Source: JAEYXS01 sp943367715
GTDB taxonomy: Bacteria; Verrucomicrobiota; Verrucomicrobiia; Limisphaerales; JAEYXS01
Direction: 5' to 3'
DNA: 64,000 bases
Assembly: GCA_943367715.1 (NCBI GenBank)
Contig: CALRJY020000016.1
Span: 1 to 64,000, forward strand
Both the position numbers and the translations under genes were made by a program. This document shows positions 26,281 to 35,551 of this stretch, piece by piece (the first letter of the stretch is position 1; every line of letters begins with the position of its first letter). Under the pieces are notes generated by a model. That model was not told where the DNA came from and did not search any database. It saw only the letters and a list, made by a program, of their open reading frames with translations.

Positions 26281-27393
26281 ATGAAACGTATCATTCTCAT
26301 CGGCCAGCGTATTCTGCTTGGTGCCGTCTTGCTGGTGTCGTTGTCAGTCATTGCGCAGGACAAAGAGAAAGACAAGGCGGCAGAAGCCGATAAAGCCTGG
26401 CAAGAGTTCTTAAAAGCATCCCGCCCGCCCGGTGGTCCTCCGCCGGAATGGAAGGGCCAATCCCCGAGCCCGGAGCAGATCGCCGAGTATCATAAGAACA
26501 ACGGTTTGCAGACCGAGAAGGCATCCAAACTGGCGCGGGAGTTTTATGAGAAATTTCCCGACCACGCAAAAGCCAAGGAAGCCCGGGAGAAGGAACTGAA
26601 GCTCACCGAGGTATCCATCCGGCTCGGTAACACGAACATGCTGGACCGGCTGGACGAGCTGATGAAGTCACCGGAAGTCCCTGAAGAGGAGCGTTTCCGC
26701 GTCCGCCTCATGCGTGTGCAGATGCAGGCTTCAGCCCAGAGCGAGCAAGGCGAGGCGGTGGTACAGTATGCGATGGAGACAGGTGCTCGGCAATTGATGA
26801 AGGAATTTCCGAACCGGATGGAACCCTACAATCTGCTGGTCCAGATAGCCACGAGTGCCATCCAGCAGGGTGATGTGACCACCGGCCGGCGGCTGGCCAA
26901 GGAGATCGAGGAGTCCAAACTGCCGCTCGCGGCCAAGAACATCGTGCGCAGCCAGCTCAAGCGCTATGACTCGGTCGGCAAACCTTTCGTCTTCCTCGCA
27001 CCGGGTATGGATGGCAAGGAGATCAACCTGGAAAAGATGCGTGGCAAGGTGGTGTTGATCGATTTCTGGGCCAGTTGGTGCGGGCCTTGCATGGCTGAAG
27101 TGCCCAACATGAAAAAGGTTTACGATGAGTATCATTCCCAAGGCCTGGAGATCATCGGCGTCAATTTGGACCAGGACCTGGATGTGCTCAAAACCACGGT
27201 GGCCAAGCACGGCATGAATTGGTTGCACCACTTTGACGGCGAGAACCCGGATGGCGGTTGGGCGGGCAAGTACGGCATCTCGGCCATTCCGGCCATGTGG
27301 CTGATCGACAAACAGGGGCTGCTCCAGGATGTGAACGCCCGGGAAGATCTCGAGGCAAAGGTGAAAAAACTGCTCGCGGAGAAGACACCTTGA
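26281..27393 (+). CDS. Secreted thioredoxin-like (TlpA/ResA type) protein
   Basis: The 370-residue protein starts at ATG 26281 behind an AAGGAG ribosome-binding site and has a signal peptide (about 1-22). A helical, charged region of about 220 residues follows (TPR-like spacing, e.g. KASKLAREFYEKFPDHAKAK). The C-terminal 140 residues are a thioredoxin fold with the redox pair WCGPC in LIDFWASWCGPCMAEVP and the cis-Pro in ISAIPAMWLID. Such proteins reduce periplasmic disulfides, for example in cytochrome maturation. It follows the DR2241-like gene closely. Confidence 0.85.
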   Translation: MKRIILIGQRILLGAVLLVSLSVIAQDKEKDKAAEADKAWQEFLKASRPPGGPPPEWKGQSPSPEQIAEYHKNNGLQTEKASKLAREFYEKFPDHAKAKEAREKELKLTEVSIRLGNTNMLDRLDELMKSPEVPEEERFRVRLMRVQMQASAQSEQGEAVVQYAMETGARQLMKEFPNRMEPYNLLVQIATSAIQQGDVTTGRRLAKEIEESKLPLAAKNIVRSQLKRYDSVGKPFVFLAPGMDGKEINLEKMRGKVVLIDFWASWCGPCMAEVPNMKKVYDEYHSQGLEIIGVNLDQDLDVLKTTVAKHGMNWLHHFDGENPDGGWAGKYGISAIPAMWLIDKQGLLQDVNAREDLEAKVKKLLAEKTP

Positions 27394-27448
27394 GCCGTGG
27401 GCTTTGTGTTTGTCAGCGTGTCCGGTTAAAGGCTTAATCCAGCGAGAT

Positions 27449-27871
27449 ATGGATTGGTTACATAACCTTGTGCTCCCCGGCGGCAAGTTTCTCGGCATCG
27501 AGTGGCATTTCTGGAAGATCATCGGCTGGGTGGGGAACATGGTGTTTTTCTCCCGCTTCATGGTGCAGTGGTATGCCACGGAGAAGCTGAAGCAGGTGGT
27601 CGTCCCTTCAGCGTTCTGGTGGTTGAGCCTCACGGGCTCGCTTCTTCTGCTGAGCTACGCGCTGTTTTACCAGAAGGATTCCGTATTCATCTTCGCCTAC
27701 GCCTTCACCTGGATTCCCTACATCCGCAATCTGATCATCCATAAGCGGCATAAGCGGGCGCATTTGCACTGCGGCGAGTGCAATACCTTATGCCCGCCCA
27801 AGTCCAACTATTGCTTTGAGTGCGGCACGCCCTTGCCGTCATCAGAGCCCGCGGCTGCGAAAGTGAACTGA
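27449..27871 (+). CDS. Lipid A biosynthesis N-terminal domain (LAB_N) membrane protein with zinc ribbon
   Basis: The 140-residue protein has three membrane helices with the LAB_N pattern: KIIGWVGNMVFFSRFMVQWYATEK, then VVPSAFWWLSLTGSLLLLSYAL, then FAYAFTWIPYIRNLIIHKR. LAB_N is found at the N-terminus of some lipid-A-disaccharide synthases and also stands alone. The C-terminal 45 residues form a zinc ribbon (CGEC-x-TLCPPKSNYCFECG), an unusual addition. The ATG at 27449 starts the domain cleanly. A glycosyltransferase gene follows after 3 bp, so a role in envelope glycolipids is plausible. Confidence 0.75.
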   Translation: MDWLHNLVLPGGKFLGIEWHFWKIIGWVGNMVFFSRFMVQWYATEKLKQVVVPSAFWWLSLTGSLLLLSYALFYQKDSVFIFAYAFTWIPYIRNLIIHKRHKRAHLHCGECNTLCPPKSNYCFECGTPLPSSEPAAAKVN

Positions 27872-27874
27872 CCG

Positions 27875-29047
27875 ATGCGCATCCTGCTGGTCAATGAAAG
27901 CGCCCGCTGCCATACCGGTGGCGCCAACCGCGTGGTGGTGGAGACGCTCGGTTTGCTCGCCAGTGCCGGTCATCAAGTGGCGCTGGCTTACACCGACGGG
28001 CAGGGCAGCGAGGTGCAGTGCCCCGTCTATCGCATTTCTGTAAACACCAGCGACAGCATCGTGCAAGCGCGCTGGGAAGAGATCATCCGCGATTTCCGTC
28101 CGGATATCGTGCAAGTGCACCAGATCGATCATCCGTTTTTTTTACGAGAGGCGGGCGTGAAAGTGCCGCTGGTACGTTTTCTTCACGATCAAAGTTGGTT
28201 CTGCTCCGCAGGTGATCGGATGGTGAATGGCTACGAAGCCTGTCATCGGCCACATGCAGCCGCCTGTTTATGGCATCACTATGCAAGCGGTTGCGGTGGG
28301 AAAAATCCCGCAGGCAACTGGCAGCGCTGGCAGCGGGTGCAGCGTAATTTCTCCCAAGGACGGCAGCAAAACTTTCAAGTGGCCTCGGAATTCATGGCGC
28401 GGGGCTTGGAAGAGAATGACATCCCGCGCGTAGCCATTGACGTGATCTGTCTCTATGCGCGGAAACCGCAAGTCACCATGGCGATTATCCCCGGGCACAT
28501 CGTAGTGGCCTCGCGTCTTGTTCCGGCCAAAGGCGTGCATCTGGTATTGGATGCCATGGGAGAATTACGCGACGTCGCTTGCTCGCTTGTGATCGCAGGT
28601 GATGGACCCGAGCGCGGGCGTTTGGAAGCGCAGGCGAGGAGTCTCGGCATCACTGAGCGTGTGCGTTTTCTCGGTGAGGTTTTACCCGCGCAGGTGGATG
28701 CCGAACTGGCAACGGCGGAATTGGTGCTAACGCCTACTTTACGTCCCGAACCGTTTGGGTTGATCGGTCCGGAAGCGATGGCGCATGGCAAACCGGTGCT
28801 GGCCTTCGACGGAGGAGCCACACCTGAATGGTTGCAAAGTGGCGTAAACGGAGCGATGCTTTCGGAGCGGTCGGCGGGAGCGCTGGCTGCGGGAATCAAA
28901 TCCTTATTTTCTGACCGTTCGCAAATGCAGGCGATGGGGCAGAAAGGTTATGCGATGTGGCAGCAAAAATTTTCTGCGGAGGTCTATACCCAAAGGTTAG
29001 TGGAATCGTTTGAACGTCTCATTCAACGCGGCAGTCCCAACCAGTGA
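27875..29047 (+). CDS. Glycosyltransferase family 4 (GT-B)
   Basis: The 390-residue enzyme has the GT4 pattern: an N-terminal MRILLVNESARCHTGGANRVV, an acceptor-domain Cys-rich stretch (CSAGDRMVNGYEACHRPHAAACLWHHYASGC), then VASRLVPAKGVHLVLDAM, VIAGDGPERGRLE and the C-terminal EPFGLIGPEAMAHGKPVLAFDGGATPEW (E-x7-E). It would move a sugar from a nucleotide sugar to a lipid or polysaccharide. It is translationally close to the LAB_N gene. The Cys-rich insert is unusual for GT4 and may bind metal. The exact substrate is unknown. Confidence 0.88.
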   Translation: MRILLVNESARCHTGGANRVVVETLGLLASAGHQVALAYTDGQGSEVQCPVYRISVNTSDSIVQARWEEIIRDFRPDIVQVHQIDHPFFLREAGVKVPLVRFLHDQSWFCSAGDRMVNGYEACHRPHAAACLWHHYASGCGGKNPAGNWQRWQRVQRNFSQGRQQNFQVASEFMARGLEENDIPRVAIDVICLYARKPQVTMAIIPGHIVVASRLVPAKGVHLVLDAMGELRDVACSLVIAGDGPERGRLEAQARSLGITERVRFLGEVLPAQVDAELATAELVLTPTLRPEPFGLIGPEAMAHGKPVLAFDGGATPEWLQSGVNGAMLSERSAGALAAGIKSLFSDRSQMQAMGQKGYAMWQQKFSAEVYTQRLVESFERLIQRGSPNQ

Positions 29048-29163
29048 GCATGAAATCTCCGGGAAATTTCAAAAGAAAATCGGACAGCAGAAGATCGGGG
29101 AATAACAATGGCCGGTCATTAGTTTGACTGGATTTTACGGGGAAAAAGAAGCATCTTACCACT

Positions 29164-29520
29164 ATGAAACTAATCCTATCAACGCACAACGTGACACTCA
29201 CCAAGTCGATTGAGGAACACATCATGGAACGCATCGAGAAGCTCGAGCACTTCGACCGGTGGGCAATCAACGCGCGTGTGATTCTGGAGCATGACAACAC
29301 CCAGGCACCGGAGAAGCAGTTCACGGTTTCCATGCGCCTGATGGTGCCAGGACCGGACCTCTACGCGGAAGACACGGAGAGCAACCTCTACGCGGCCGTG
29401 GACAAGGTGGGCAAGAAGATCGAACAGCAGATCCGCAAACGCCAGAGCAAGCGGAAAGAGCGCAAACAAAGCCAGGCCTCGCGCAGCAAGCGTGCCCGCC
29501 AGGAAGCCGTGCTCAAGTAA
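29164..29520 (+). CDS. hpf: Ribosome hibernation promoting factor (HPF/RaiA family)
   Basis: The 118-residue protein binds the 30S decoding site in slow growth. The HPF fold is visible: KLILSTHNVTLTKSIEEHIMERIEKLE, then ARVILEHDN and YAEDTESNLYAAVDKVGKKIEQQIRKRQSKRKE. The last 25 residues are very basic and there is no C-terminal dimerisation domain, so it belongs to the short class. It is a single-gene unit with a strong terminator. Confidence 0.9.
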   Translation: MKLILSTHNVTLTKSIEEHIMERIEKLEHFDRWAINARVILEHDNTQAPEKQFTVSMRLMVPGPDLYAEDTESNLYAAVDKVGKKIEQQIRKRQSKRKERKQSQASRSKRARQEAVLK

Positions 29521-29542
29521 TCTCGAATCCAATGTTTAAATC

Positions 29543-29583
29543 CAGCCCGCGCTGTATTATCGTCAGCGCGGGCTGAATTTTTC
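29543..29583 (+). terminator. Rho-independent terminator of hpf
   Basis: Arms of 12 bp (cagcccgcgctg / cagcgcgggctg, 29543-29554 and 29564-29575) are followed by AATTTTT. The run ends just before the next start codon. Confidence 0.88.
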
Positions 29584-29585
29584 CC

Positions 29586-30818
29586 ATGTTGCTGCGCGCG
29601 CGCATACTGTTGCCGGTGACTGCTCCGCCTATCGAGAATGGCGGCATCCTGATCCGTGACGGTCGCATTGCCGCAGCGGGCCGTTGGCCGGAGATATGTG
29701 CCCAGGCTACGGGCGATGAGATCGTGGACTTGGGCAACGTGGTGTTGATGCCGGGCCTGGTGAATGCGCACGCGCACTTGGAGTATACGGGGATGGCTGG
29801 CCAATTCACGGGCGCGAACGGTTTCGCTGAATGGGTCCGCAGCATCAATGCCAGCAAACAACGAAACTTCACGCACGACACGGCGACGGAGCAATGGCTG
29901 ACGGGTGCGGCCATGCTGTTGGAAAGCGGGACGACGACCGTTGCTGATATCCAAACACTCGCCGGTGCGGCCACAGCGGAACCGAAGCTGACAGCGTTGC
30001 GCGTGCTGCCTTTCATCGAGATGACGGGTGTCATCAGCCGCAAAGCTCCTGAGGATATCCTCACGGAAGCGGATGGATTGCTGAAACCATACGGTTCAAA
30101 GGGCGGATATTCCCCGCACTCACCTTACTCGACCATGCTTGGATTGTTGGAGCTGACGGCAGTTCGGGCCAAGGAGAATGGCCGCGTGACGACGATTCAT
30201 GTCGCCGAATCAAGCGAGGAGTTTGAGATGTTTGTCCATCGGCGTGGCCCCTTGTATGAGCTGATCGCGGCGCTGGGCCGTCCGATGGAGGATTGCGACG
30301 GACGGACACCGCTACAGCACGTGGCTAAATGCGGCCTCTTGCAGAAGAACACGTTGCTGGTGCACGCCAATTATTTGACGGATGAAGACGTCGCGCTCAT
30401 CGGCAGCAGCGGTGCGAGTGTGGTGCATTGTCCGGGATCGCATGCTTTCTTCGAGCATGAGGTATTTCGTTATCTAGATTTGAAGCAGCATGGCGTGAAT
30501 GTGTGCCTGGGCACCGACAGTCTGGCCACCTTGAGTTCTGACAATGAGCATCCACCGGAATTGAATATGATGAAGGAGCTACGTCGTTTCCGGCTGAAGC
30601 ACATGGACGTGATGGCAAGAGAGATTTTGGCGATGGCCACTGTCAATGGAGCGAATGCTTTGGGATTGGAGCGGGATTGTGGGAGTCTGCGCCCGGGCAC
30701 TCGGGCTGATCTCATCGCCATTTCCTATGGCGGTGGCCTGAAGCTGGCGGAAGAGTCCATTCTTTCCGCGGAAGGCCGTATCGAAGCCAGTTTCATCGGA
30801 GGGCGGCAAATCAAATGA
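29586..30818 (+). CDS. Amidohydrolase of the cytosine/nucleoside deaminase class
   Basis: The 410-residue enzyme has the TIM-barrel amidohydrolase pattern: VVLMPGLVNAHAHLEYTGM (HxH), HVAESSEEFEMF, LLVHANYLTDEDVALI, VVHCPGSH, and the catalytic Asp in CLGTDSLATLSSDNE. This motif order is that of the TRZ/ATZ and aminodeoxyfutalosine/SAH deaminase group, so it probably deaminates a purine-like substrate. It heads a run of overlapping genes (SDR, bioF, bioA). Its stop overlaps the next start (ATGA), so it is expressed with them. No other futalosine-pathway gene is visible, so the substrate stays open. Confidence 0.8.
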   Translation: MLLRARILLPVTAPPIENGGILIRDGRIAAAGRWPEICAQATGDEIVDLGNVVLMPGLVNAHAHLEYTGMAGQFTGANGFAEWVRSINASKQRNFTHDTATEQWLTGAAMLLESGTTTVADIQTLAGAATAEPKLTALRVLPFIEMTGVISRKAPEDILTEADGLLKPYGSKGGYSPHSPYSTMLGLLELTAVRAKENGRVTTIHVAESSEEFEMFVHRRGPLYELIAALGRPMEDCDGRTPLQHVAKCGLLQKNTLLVHANYLTDEDVALIGSSGASVVHCPGSHAFFEHEVFRYLDLKQHGVNVCLGTDSLATLSSDNEHPPELNMMKELRRFRLKHMDVMAREILAMATVNGANALGLERDCGSLRPGTRADLIAISYGGGLKLAEESILSAEGRIEASFIGGRQIK

Positions 30819-31543
30819 GCGAAACGACTGCAGCAAGTTCGCCGCGAGTCGCCCTGGTCACCGGTGCGGCCGGCGGGCTGGGCATGGCGATAACGCAGGA
30901 GCTGGCGGAACGCGGCTGGCGAGTCGCTGCCGGATGGAATAGGCAGTCTCTGGCGGAGACGAACGGGATTCATCCGGTGGTTTTGGATGTGACTTCCAGT
31001 GAGAGTGTGACGAAAGCGGTGGAGGATGTCCTGAAACCGTGGGGGCGGATCGATTTGTTGGTGAACAATGCCGGACTGACGGTGAATCAAACTCTGCCGC
31101 AGACTTCGGAGGAGGATTGGGATCGGGTGATGGATGTCAATCTGCGCGGGGCGTTCCTGTGTTCCAAGGCAGTCGTCCGTGGCATGCTCAAGCAACGTTC
31201 GGGACACATCATCAATATCTCCAGCTTTGCCGCGCGTTCGGGCCCGCGCGGGCAGGTGGCTTATGCAGCGGCCAAGGCAGCGTTGATCGGCTTCACGCAA
31301 TCGTTGGCCAAGGAAAGCGGAGGCCGGAACGTGCAGGCGAATGTGATCTTGCCGGGCGTTCTTCCCACACCGATGACAAAAGATTTGTCGGAAGAGGTGA
31401 TGAAGGCCTTCGCCGAAGCGAATGCGCTGGGGCGGATCAATGAAACCGGTGAAGTGGCGCGCTTCATCGCCACATTGGCCGAGATGAAGAATATTTCCGG
31501 GCAGGTGTTCCAGCTCGACAGCCGCATTGCACCTTGGACCTGA
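30815..31543 (+). CDS. SDR oxidoreductase, FabG-like
   Basis: The 242-residue enzyme is a classical short-chain dehydrogenase: TGAAGGLGMAI cofactor loop, NNAGLT, Ser in ISSFAARSGPRGQ, and the YAAAKAAL motif with catalytic Tyr and Lys. It resembles 3-oxoacyl-ACP reductase. Its place directly before bioF suggests that it reduces an acyl thioester used for pimeloyl supply, but this is inference. The start overlaps the stop of the amidohydrolase gene (ATGA) and the end overlaps the bioF frame. Confidence 0.85.
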   Translation: MSETTAASSPRVALVTGAAGGLGMAITQELAERGWRVAAGWNRQSLAETNGIHPVVLDVTSSESVTKAVEDVLKPWGRIDLLVNNAGLTVNQTLPQTSEEDWDRVMDVNLRGAFLCSKAVVRGMLKQRSGHIINISSFAARSGPRGQVAYAAAKAALIGFTQSLAKESGGRNVQANVILPGVLPTPMTKDLSEEVMKAFAEANALGRINETGEVARFIATLAEMKNISGQVFQLDSRIAPWT

Positions 31544-32808
31544 ACCCGCATAATGGCCGCACCGTGGCGTCGCGAAAACATAACCTGTCAGGGGCATTGG
31601 ATGACCAGCTCGAGGAAATCGTCGAGCTGGGGTTGATGCGTCATCTGCGGGAGATTGATTCGCCGCAGGGGGTGAACGTCCAGGTGGAAGGGCACGAGTG
31701 CCTGAATTTTTCTTCCAACGATTACCTGGGGCTGGCGAATCATCCGGCGCTCAAGGAAGCGGCCATCAAAGCGATCGAGAAATATGGTGTGGGTTCGGGG
31801 GCTTCACGGTTAATCTGTGGCAATCTTCGCCCGCATGTGGAACTGGAGGAAACAATCGCTGCTTTTAAAGGCACAGAGGCGGCCTTGGCATTTTCCTCTG
31901 GCTATACGGCAGCGGTGGGAACGGTGAGCGCGTTGCTGGGACGCGATGACATCGTGGTGGTGGACAAGCTGACGCATGCGAGCCTGATTGATGGTGCGAG
32001 ATTGTCGGGCGCGAAGTTGCGGGCGTTTGCGCACAATGACCTGCAGAAGCTGGAGACGATTCTCAAGTGGGCAACACGCTTGCAGGGTGAGGCAGCGCAT
32101 GCGCGGAGGATATTGGTCATCACGGAAAGCGTGTTCTCGATGGATGGAGACTTAGCTCCTTTAAAGAATATTGCGGAGCTAACGCATCAATATGGGGGGT
32201 GGTTACTAGTGGATGAGGCGCATTCGGTGGGGCTATTTGGTGAACAGAGACGAGGGCTGTCGGAAGCGTTTGAGATGCATGATGACATCGACATCCACTT
32301 CGGCACGCTGGGCAAAGCGATTGGTTCGGCGGGTGGGTATGTGGCGGGGAATGCGACGTTGATCAATTTTCTGATCAACAAGGCGCGCAGTTTTATTTTT
32401 TCCACGGCACCGTTGCCAGCGGTATCGGCGGCAGCGACGGCGGGCATCCGTTTGATCCAGAGTGAAGAGGGCGAAGTGCGGCGTCAGCGGGTGTGGTCGT
32501 TGATCGATCATTTGAAATCGGAGCTGTTGGCGCAGGGAATTACCCCGCCGCCAACGCAGAGTTCGATCATTCCCATCGTGTTGGGACAGGAAACACGAGC
32601 GCGGAAGATTGCCGCAGAATTGCTCAGGAAGGGGATTTACGTTCCTGCCATCCGCTATCCCACCGTGGCGATGGGCAAGGCGCGGTTGCGGGTATCCATG
32701 ACGGCGAATCATGAGGTGGAACAGATCAAGCAGCTTTGCCGGGTGATGGCGGAGACGATGAATGAAATTCCGGAAGGATGGACCGATGAAGACGCTCGCC
32801 AAGCTTGA
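31534..32808 (+). CDS. bioF: 8-amino-7-oxononanoate synthase
   Basis: The enzyme (up to 424 residues) condenses pimeloyl-ACP/CoA with alanine, using PLP, in biotin synthesis. It shows FSSNDYLGLANHP, GSGASRLICGN, the VDEAHSVGLFG motif and the Schiff-base Lys in FGTLGKAIGSAGGY. The 5' end is uncertain: the frame opens with TTG at 31534, overlapping the SDR stop, and a GTG at 31564 gives a start closer to the domain. The end overlaps bioA by 23 bp. Confidence 0.88.
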   Translation: MDLNPHNGRTVASRKHNLSGALDDQLEEIVELGLMRHLREIDSPQGVNVQVEGHECLNFSSNDYLGLANHPALKEAAIKAIEKYGVGSGASRLICGNLRPHVELEETIAAFKGTEAALAFSSGYTAAVGTVSALLGRDDIVVVDKLTHASLIDGARLSGAKLRAFAHNDLQKLETILKWATRLQGEAAHARRILVITESVFSMDGDLAPLKNIAELTHQYGGWLLVDEAHSVGLFGEQRRGLSEAFEMHDDIDIHFGTLGKAIGSAGGYVAGNATLINFLINKARSFIFSTAPLPAVSAAATAGIRLIQSEEGEVRRQRVWSLIDHLKSELLAQGITPPPTQSSIIPIVLGQETRARKIAAELLRKGIYVPAIRYPTVAMGKARLRVSMTANHEVEQIKQLCRVMAETMNEIPEGWTDEDARQA

Positions 32809-34204
32809 TCAGCAATACGTCTGGCATCCGTTCACCCAGATGCGTGACTGGCTGCGTGCGGAGCCGATCGTCATCACGTCGGGCAAAGGCGCGGTGCTGC
32901 GCGATACCAAGGGGAAAGAATACCTCGATGGCAACGCATCCATCTGGACGAACCTGCATGGACACGCGCACCCGAAGATCAATGCGGCGATCAACAAGCA
33001 GCTGAAGAAGATCGCGCATAGCTCTGCCTTGGGACTGGCGAATGAGCCAGCGTCATTTTTGGCAGAGCGATTGGTGAAAGCGGCGAATACGGGAAAGAAG
33101 GGGAAGGGCGCGCACTTCGCCAAGGTGTTTTATTCGGATGATGGTTCCACCGCTTTGGAAGTGGCGCTGAAACTGGCGTATGAGTTCACCCGGCGTTCGG
33201 GCAGGAGCAAGAAGCCCAAGTTCATTTCATTGGTGGGCGCTTATCACGGGGACACGGTCGGGGCGGTGAGCCTAGGCCATATCGACCTGTTTCATAAGGC
33301 ATACAAAGGATTGCTCTTTTCGTCGGACAAGCTGCAGGCACCGTATTGCTACCGTTGTCCCTTCAATAAGGCCAAGCCAGAACGGGCCGATGCGCGGACG
33401 TATCGGAAGTGTAATTCGGAATGCACCACTCACGCTGAGAAAGTTTTTTCGGCGCAGAAAAAGAAGGGCAATCCCTATGCAGGATTTGCTTTTGAGCCGT
33501 TGATGCAAGGGGCGGCGGGGATGATCGCGCAGCCTTCAGGATGGTTGAAGCAGGTGACGGAAATCGCGAAGGGGCATGGGGCGCTGCTGATTGCGGATGA
33601 GGTGATGACGGGATTTGGAAGGACGGATGTCAGCAAGACGCATTTCGCCTGCCAGCAAGCCAAGGTGCAACCGGACTTTCTGTGCCTGGCCAAAGGGTTG
33701 ACGGGTGGATATCTGCCGATGGCCGCGACGCTCACGACGCAGAAAGTGTTTGATGCGTTCCTCGGCGAGTATCACGAGTTCAAGACCTTCTTCCACGGGC
33801 ACAGCTATACGGGCAATCAATTGGGAGCGGCGGCGGGACTTGCGAGTTTGGATTTGTTGGAGACGGAGAAATCATTGCGTGAACGCGCTGTGCTACAGAA
33901 GACGATGCAGGAGGCGTTGAAGACATTGTGGACGTCGCCCTATGTGGGAGATGTGCGGCAGGTGGGGCTGGTGGCGGGCGTCGAATTGGTGAAAGACTGG
34001 CGCACGCGGAAGCCGTTTGAGCTGAAAGAGCAGGCGGGTATCCGGGTGTGTCAGGCCATGGCGAAGCGTGGGGTGCTGACGCGGCCGATCGGCAGTGTGA
34101 TCGCGCTGATGCCACCGTATTGCACGACACCGGCACAGATGAAACGGATGGTGGCGGTGTTGCTGGAAGCCATTGAAGAAACTTTTCCGCAGGCCAAATC
34201 ATGA
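32786..34204 (+). CDS. bioA: Adenosylmethionine-8-amino-7-oxononanoate aminotransferase
   Basis: The 472-residue PLP enzyme uses S-adenosylmethionine to aminate KAPA to DAPA. It shows the BioA start YVWHPFTQMRDW, DGNASIWTNLHGHAHP, GSTALEVALKLAYE, VGAYHGDTVGAVS, ADEVMTGFGRTDV, and the Schiff-base Lys in LCLAKGLTGGYLPMA. The ATG at 32786 lies behind GGAAGGA inside the end of bioF. A Cys-rich segment (YCYRCPFNKAKPERADARTYRKCNSEC) is inserted mid-protein and could bind a metal. bioB, bioC and bioD are not in the window. Confidence 0.9.
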   Translation: MKTLAKLDQQYVWHPFTQMRDWLRAEPIVITSGKGAVLRDTKGKEYLDGNASIWTNLHGHAHPKINAAINKQLKKIAHSSALGLANEPASFLAERLVKAANTGKKGKGAHFAKVFYSDDGSTALEVALKLAYEFTRRSGRSKKPKFISLVGAYHGDTVGAVSLGHIDLFHKAYKGLLFSSDKLQAPYCYRCPFNKAKPERADARTYRKCNSECTTHAEKVFSAQKKKGNPYAGFAFEPLMQGAAGMIAQPSGWLKQVTEIAKGHGALLIADEVMTGFGRTDVSKTHFACQQAKVQPDFLCLAKGLTGGYLPMAATLTTQKVFDAFLGEYHEFKTFFHGHSYTGNQLGAAAGLASLDLLETEKSLRERAVLQKTMQEALKTLWTSPYVGDVRQVGLVAGVELVKDWRTRKPFELKEQAGIRVCQAMAKRGVLTRPIGSVIALMPPYCTTPAQMKRMVAVLLEAIEETFPQAKS

Positions 34205-34527
34205 GCGAAGAAAAGAAAGCGGCGAAAAAGAAACCCGAGTGGAAACCGGCCAAGTGGCGGAATCGCTGCGCCTGGTGCACGAAGATCATCAAACCAAACG
34301 ATCCGGCGTTTGCCATCAGCATCAGTTTGCGTCCGGAAGCGTTTCAAGAGTTTGCGCCCGGCAGTGTGCAGCCCTTGCTGCTTTTCTCCGCAGGGAAAAC
34401 GGTGGCGATGATGATTGTCACGGAGGATTCCCCGGCGAAGAAGGCGGGAAAGGATGCGATGTTTCAGCTCTGCTCGAAGGAGTGTGCGCAGAAGTTGCAG
34501 GTGGCATTGCAACAGGAGTTAGGCTGA
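34201..34527 (+). CDS. Small Cys-rich protein at the end of the bio cluster
   Basis: The 108-residue product starts with a Lys-rich region and then has CAWCTKII and later CSKEC, two Cys pairs that could hold one zinc. Its start overlaps the bioA stop (ATGA), so it is translationally coupled to biotin genes. I do not recognise the family. The zinc-ribbon-like pattern is seen; binding is inferred. Confidence 0.6.
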   Translation: MSEEKKAAKKKPEWKPAKWRNRCAWCTKIIKPNDPAFAISISLRPEAFQEFAPGSVQPLLLFSAGKTVAMMIVTEDSPAKKAGKDAMFQLCSKECAQKLQVALQQELG

Positions 34528-34573
34528 TTTCGCCGCTTGCAGTTCCTGATATGCGTGGCAAAACTCGCACATC

Positions 34574-35476
34574 ATGAAATCTCCAGTGCTCCTTTGCATC
34601 GTTCTTTTGGCGGCGTCCTTTTTGCACGCGGCCGATGCGCCTAAGGCTCCTTCGTCGGATGACCAATACACGAAACTCACTCCTGACTCGATGGAGCAAC
34701 CGGGTGTGCCCAAGGGTGTCGTGACAGAGTATGAGTGGAACGACAGCAAGATTTACCCCAATACAGCGCGTAAATACTGGGTGTATGTGCCGAAACAATA
34801 TGATGCGAGCAAGCCTGCGTGTGTCTTCGTCTGCCAAGACGGCGTGATGTATAAGGCGCCGACCGTGTTCGATAATTTGATCCACAAGAAGGAGATGCCG
34901 GTGACCATCGGTATCTTCATCCGTCCCGGTGACAGGCCGCTGAAGCCCGGTGAAGAGCCGCGCAAAGGCAAGGATGGCAAACAGGCTTCGGCATCGAACC
35001 GCAGCACGGAGTATGACACGTTGAGCGATGTTTACTCCAAGTTCCTGATCGATGAGATACTGCCGGAAGTGGGCAAGAAGTATAACCTGACCAAGGACCC
35101 GGAAGGCCGATGCATCGCAGGCAGCAGCTCGGGCGGCATCTGTGCGTGGACGGTTTGCTGGGAGCGCCCGGACCAGTTCCGCAAGTGTTTCACCACGGTG
35201 GGCAGTTTTACGAACATCCGGGGCGGCAACAAGTATCCGGAACTGGTGAAGAATACAGAGAAGAAGCCCATCCGCATCTTCCAGATGGACGGGGCCAATG
35301 ACATCGTGAACCAATTCGGCTCCTGGCCGGAAGCGAACAAGGCGATGGCGGCGGCGCTGAAGGAAAAGGGGTATGATCACAAGTTCGTCTTCGGTGAAGG
35401 TAAACACAGCGCGAATCACGGGACGCAACTGTTCCCGGAAGTGATGCGCTGGATGTGGCGGGATTATAAGAAATAG
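34574..35476 (+). CDS. Secreted esterase (alpha/beta hydrolase, D-type)
   Basis: The 300-residue protein has a signal peptide (1-20) and the alpha/beta-hydrolase nucleophile motif in CIAGSSSGGICAWTVCW (G-x-S-x-G). The catalytic His is probably in EGKHSANHGTQLFPE. Sequence order matches the putative esterase family that includes enterochelin-type and feruloyl/xylan esterases. It would act in the periplasm or outside, likely on carbohydrate esters. It lies 46 bp after the bio cluster and may have its own promoter. Confidence 0.82.
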   Translation: MKSPVLLCIVLLAASFLHAADAPKAPSSDDQYTKLTPDSMEQPGVPKGVVTEYEWNDSKIYPNTARKYWVYVPKQYDASKPACVFVCQDGVMYKAPTVFDNLIHKKEMPVTIGIFIRPGDRPLKPGEEPRKGKDGKQASASNRSTEYDTLSDVYSKFLIDEILPEVGKKYNLTKDPEGRCIAGSSSGGICAWTVCWERPDQFRKCFTTVGSFTNIRGGNKYPELVKNTEKKPIRIFQMDGANDIVNQFGSWPEANKAMAAALKEKGYDHKFVFGEGKHSANHGTQLFPEVMRWMWRDYKK

Positions 35477-35551
35477 CCGCTGATTTGGCTGAATGAGAAG
35501 TTTGTGAGTCGCGTCGGATTGTAAGATTCGACGCGATTCTGTTTAGGACCT

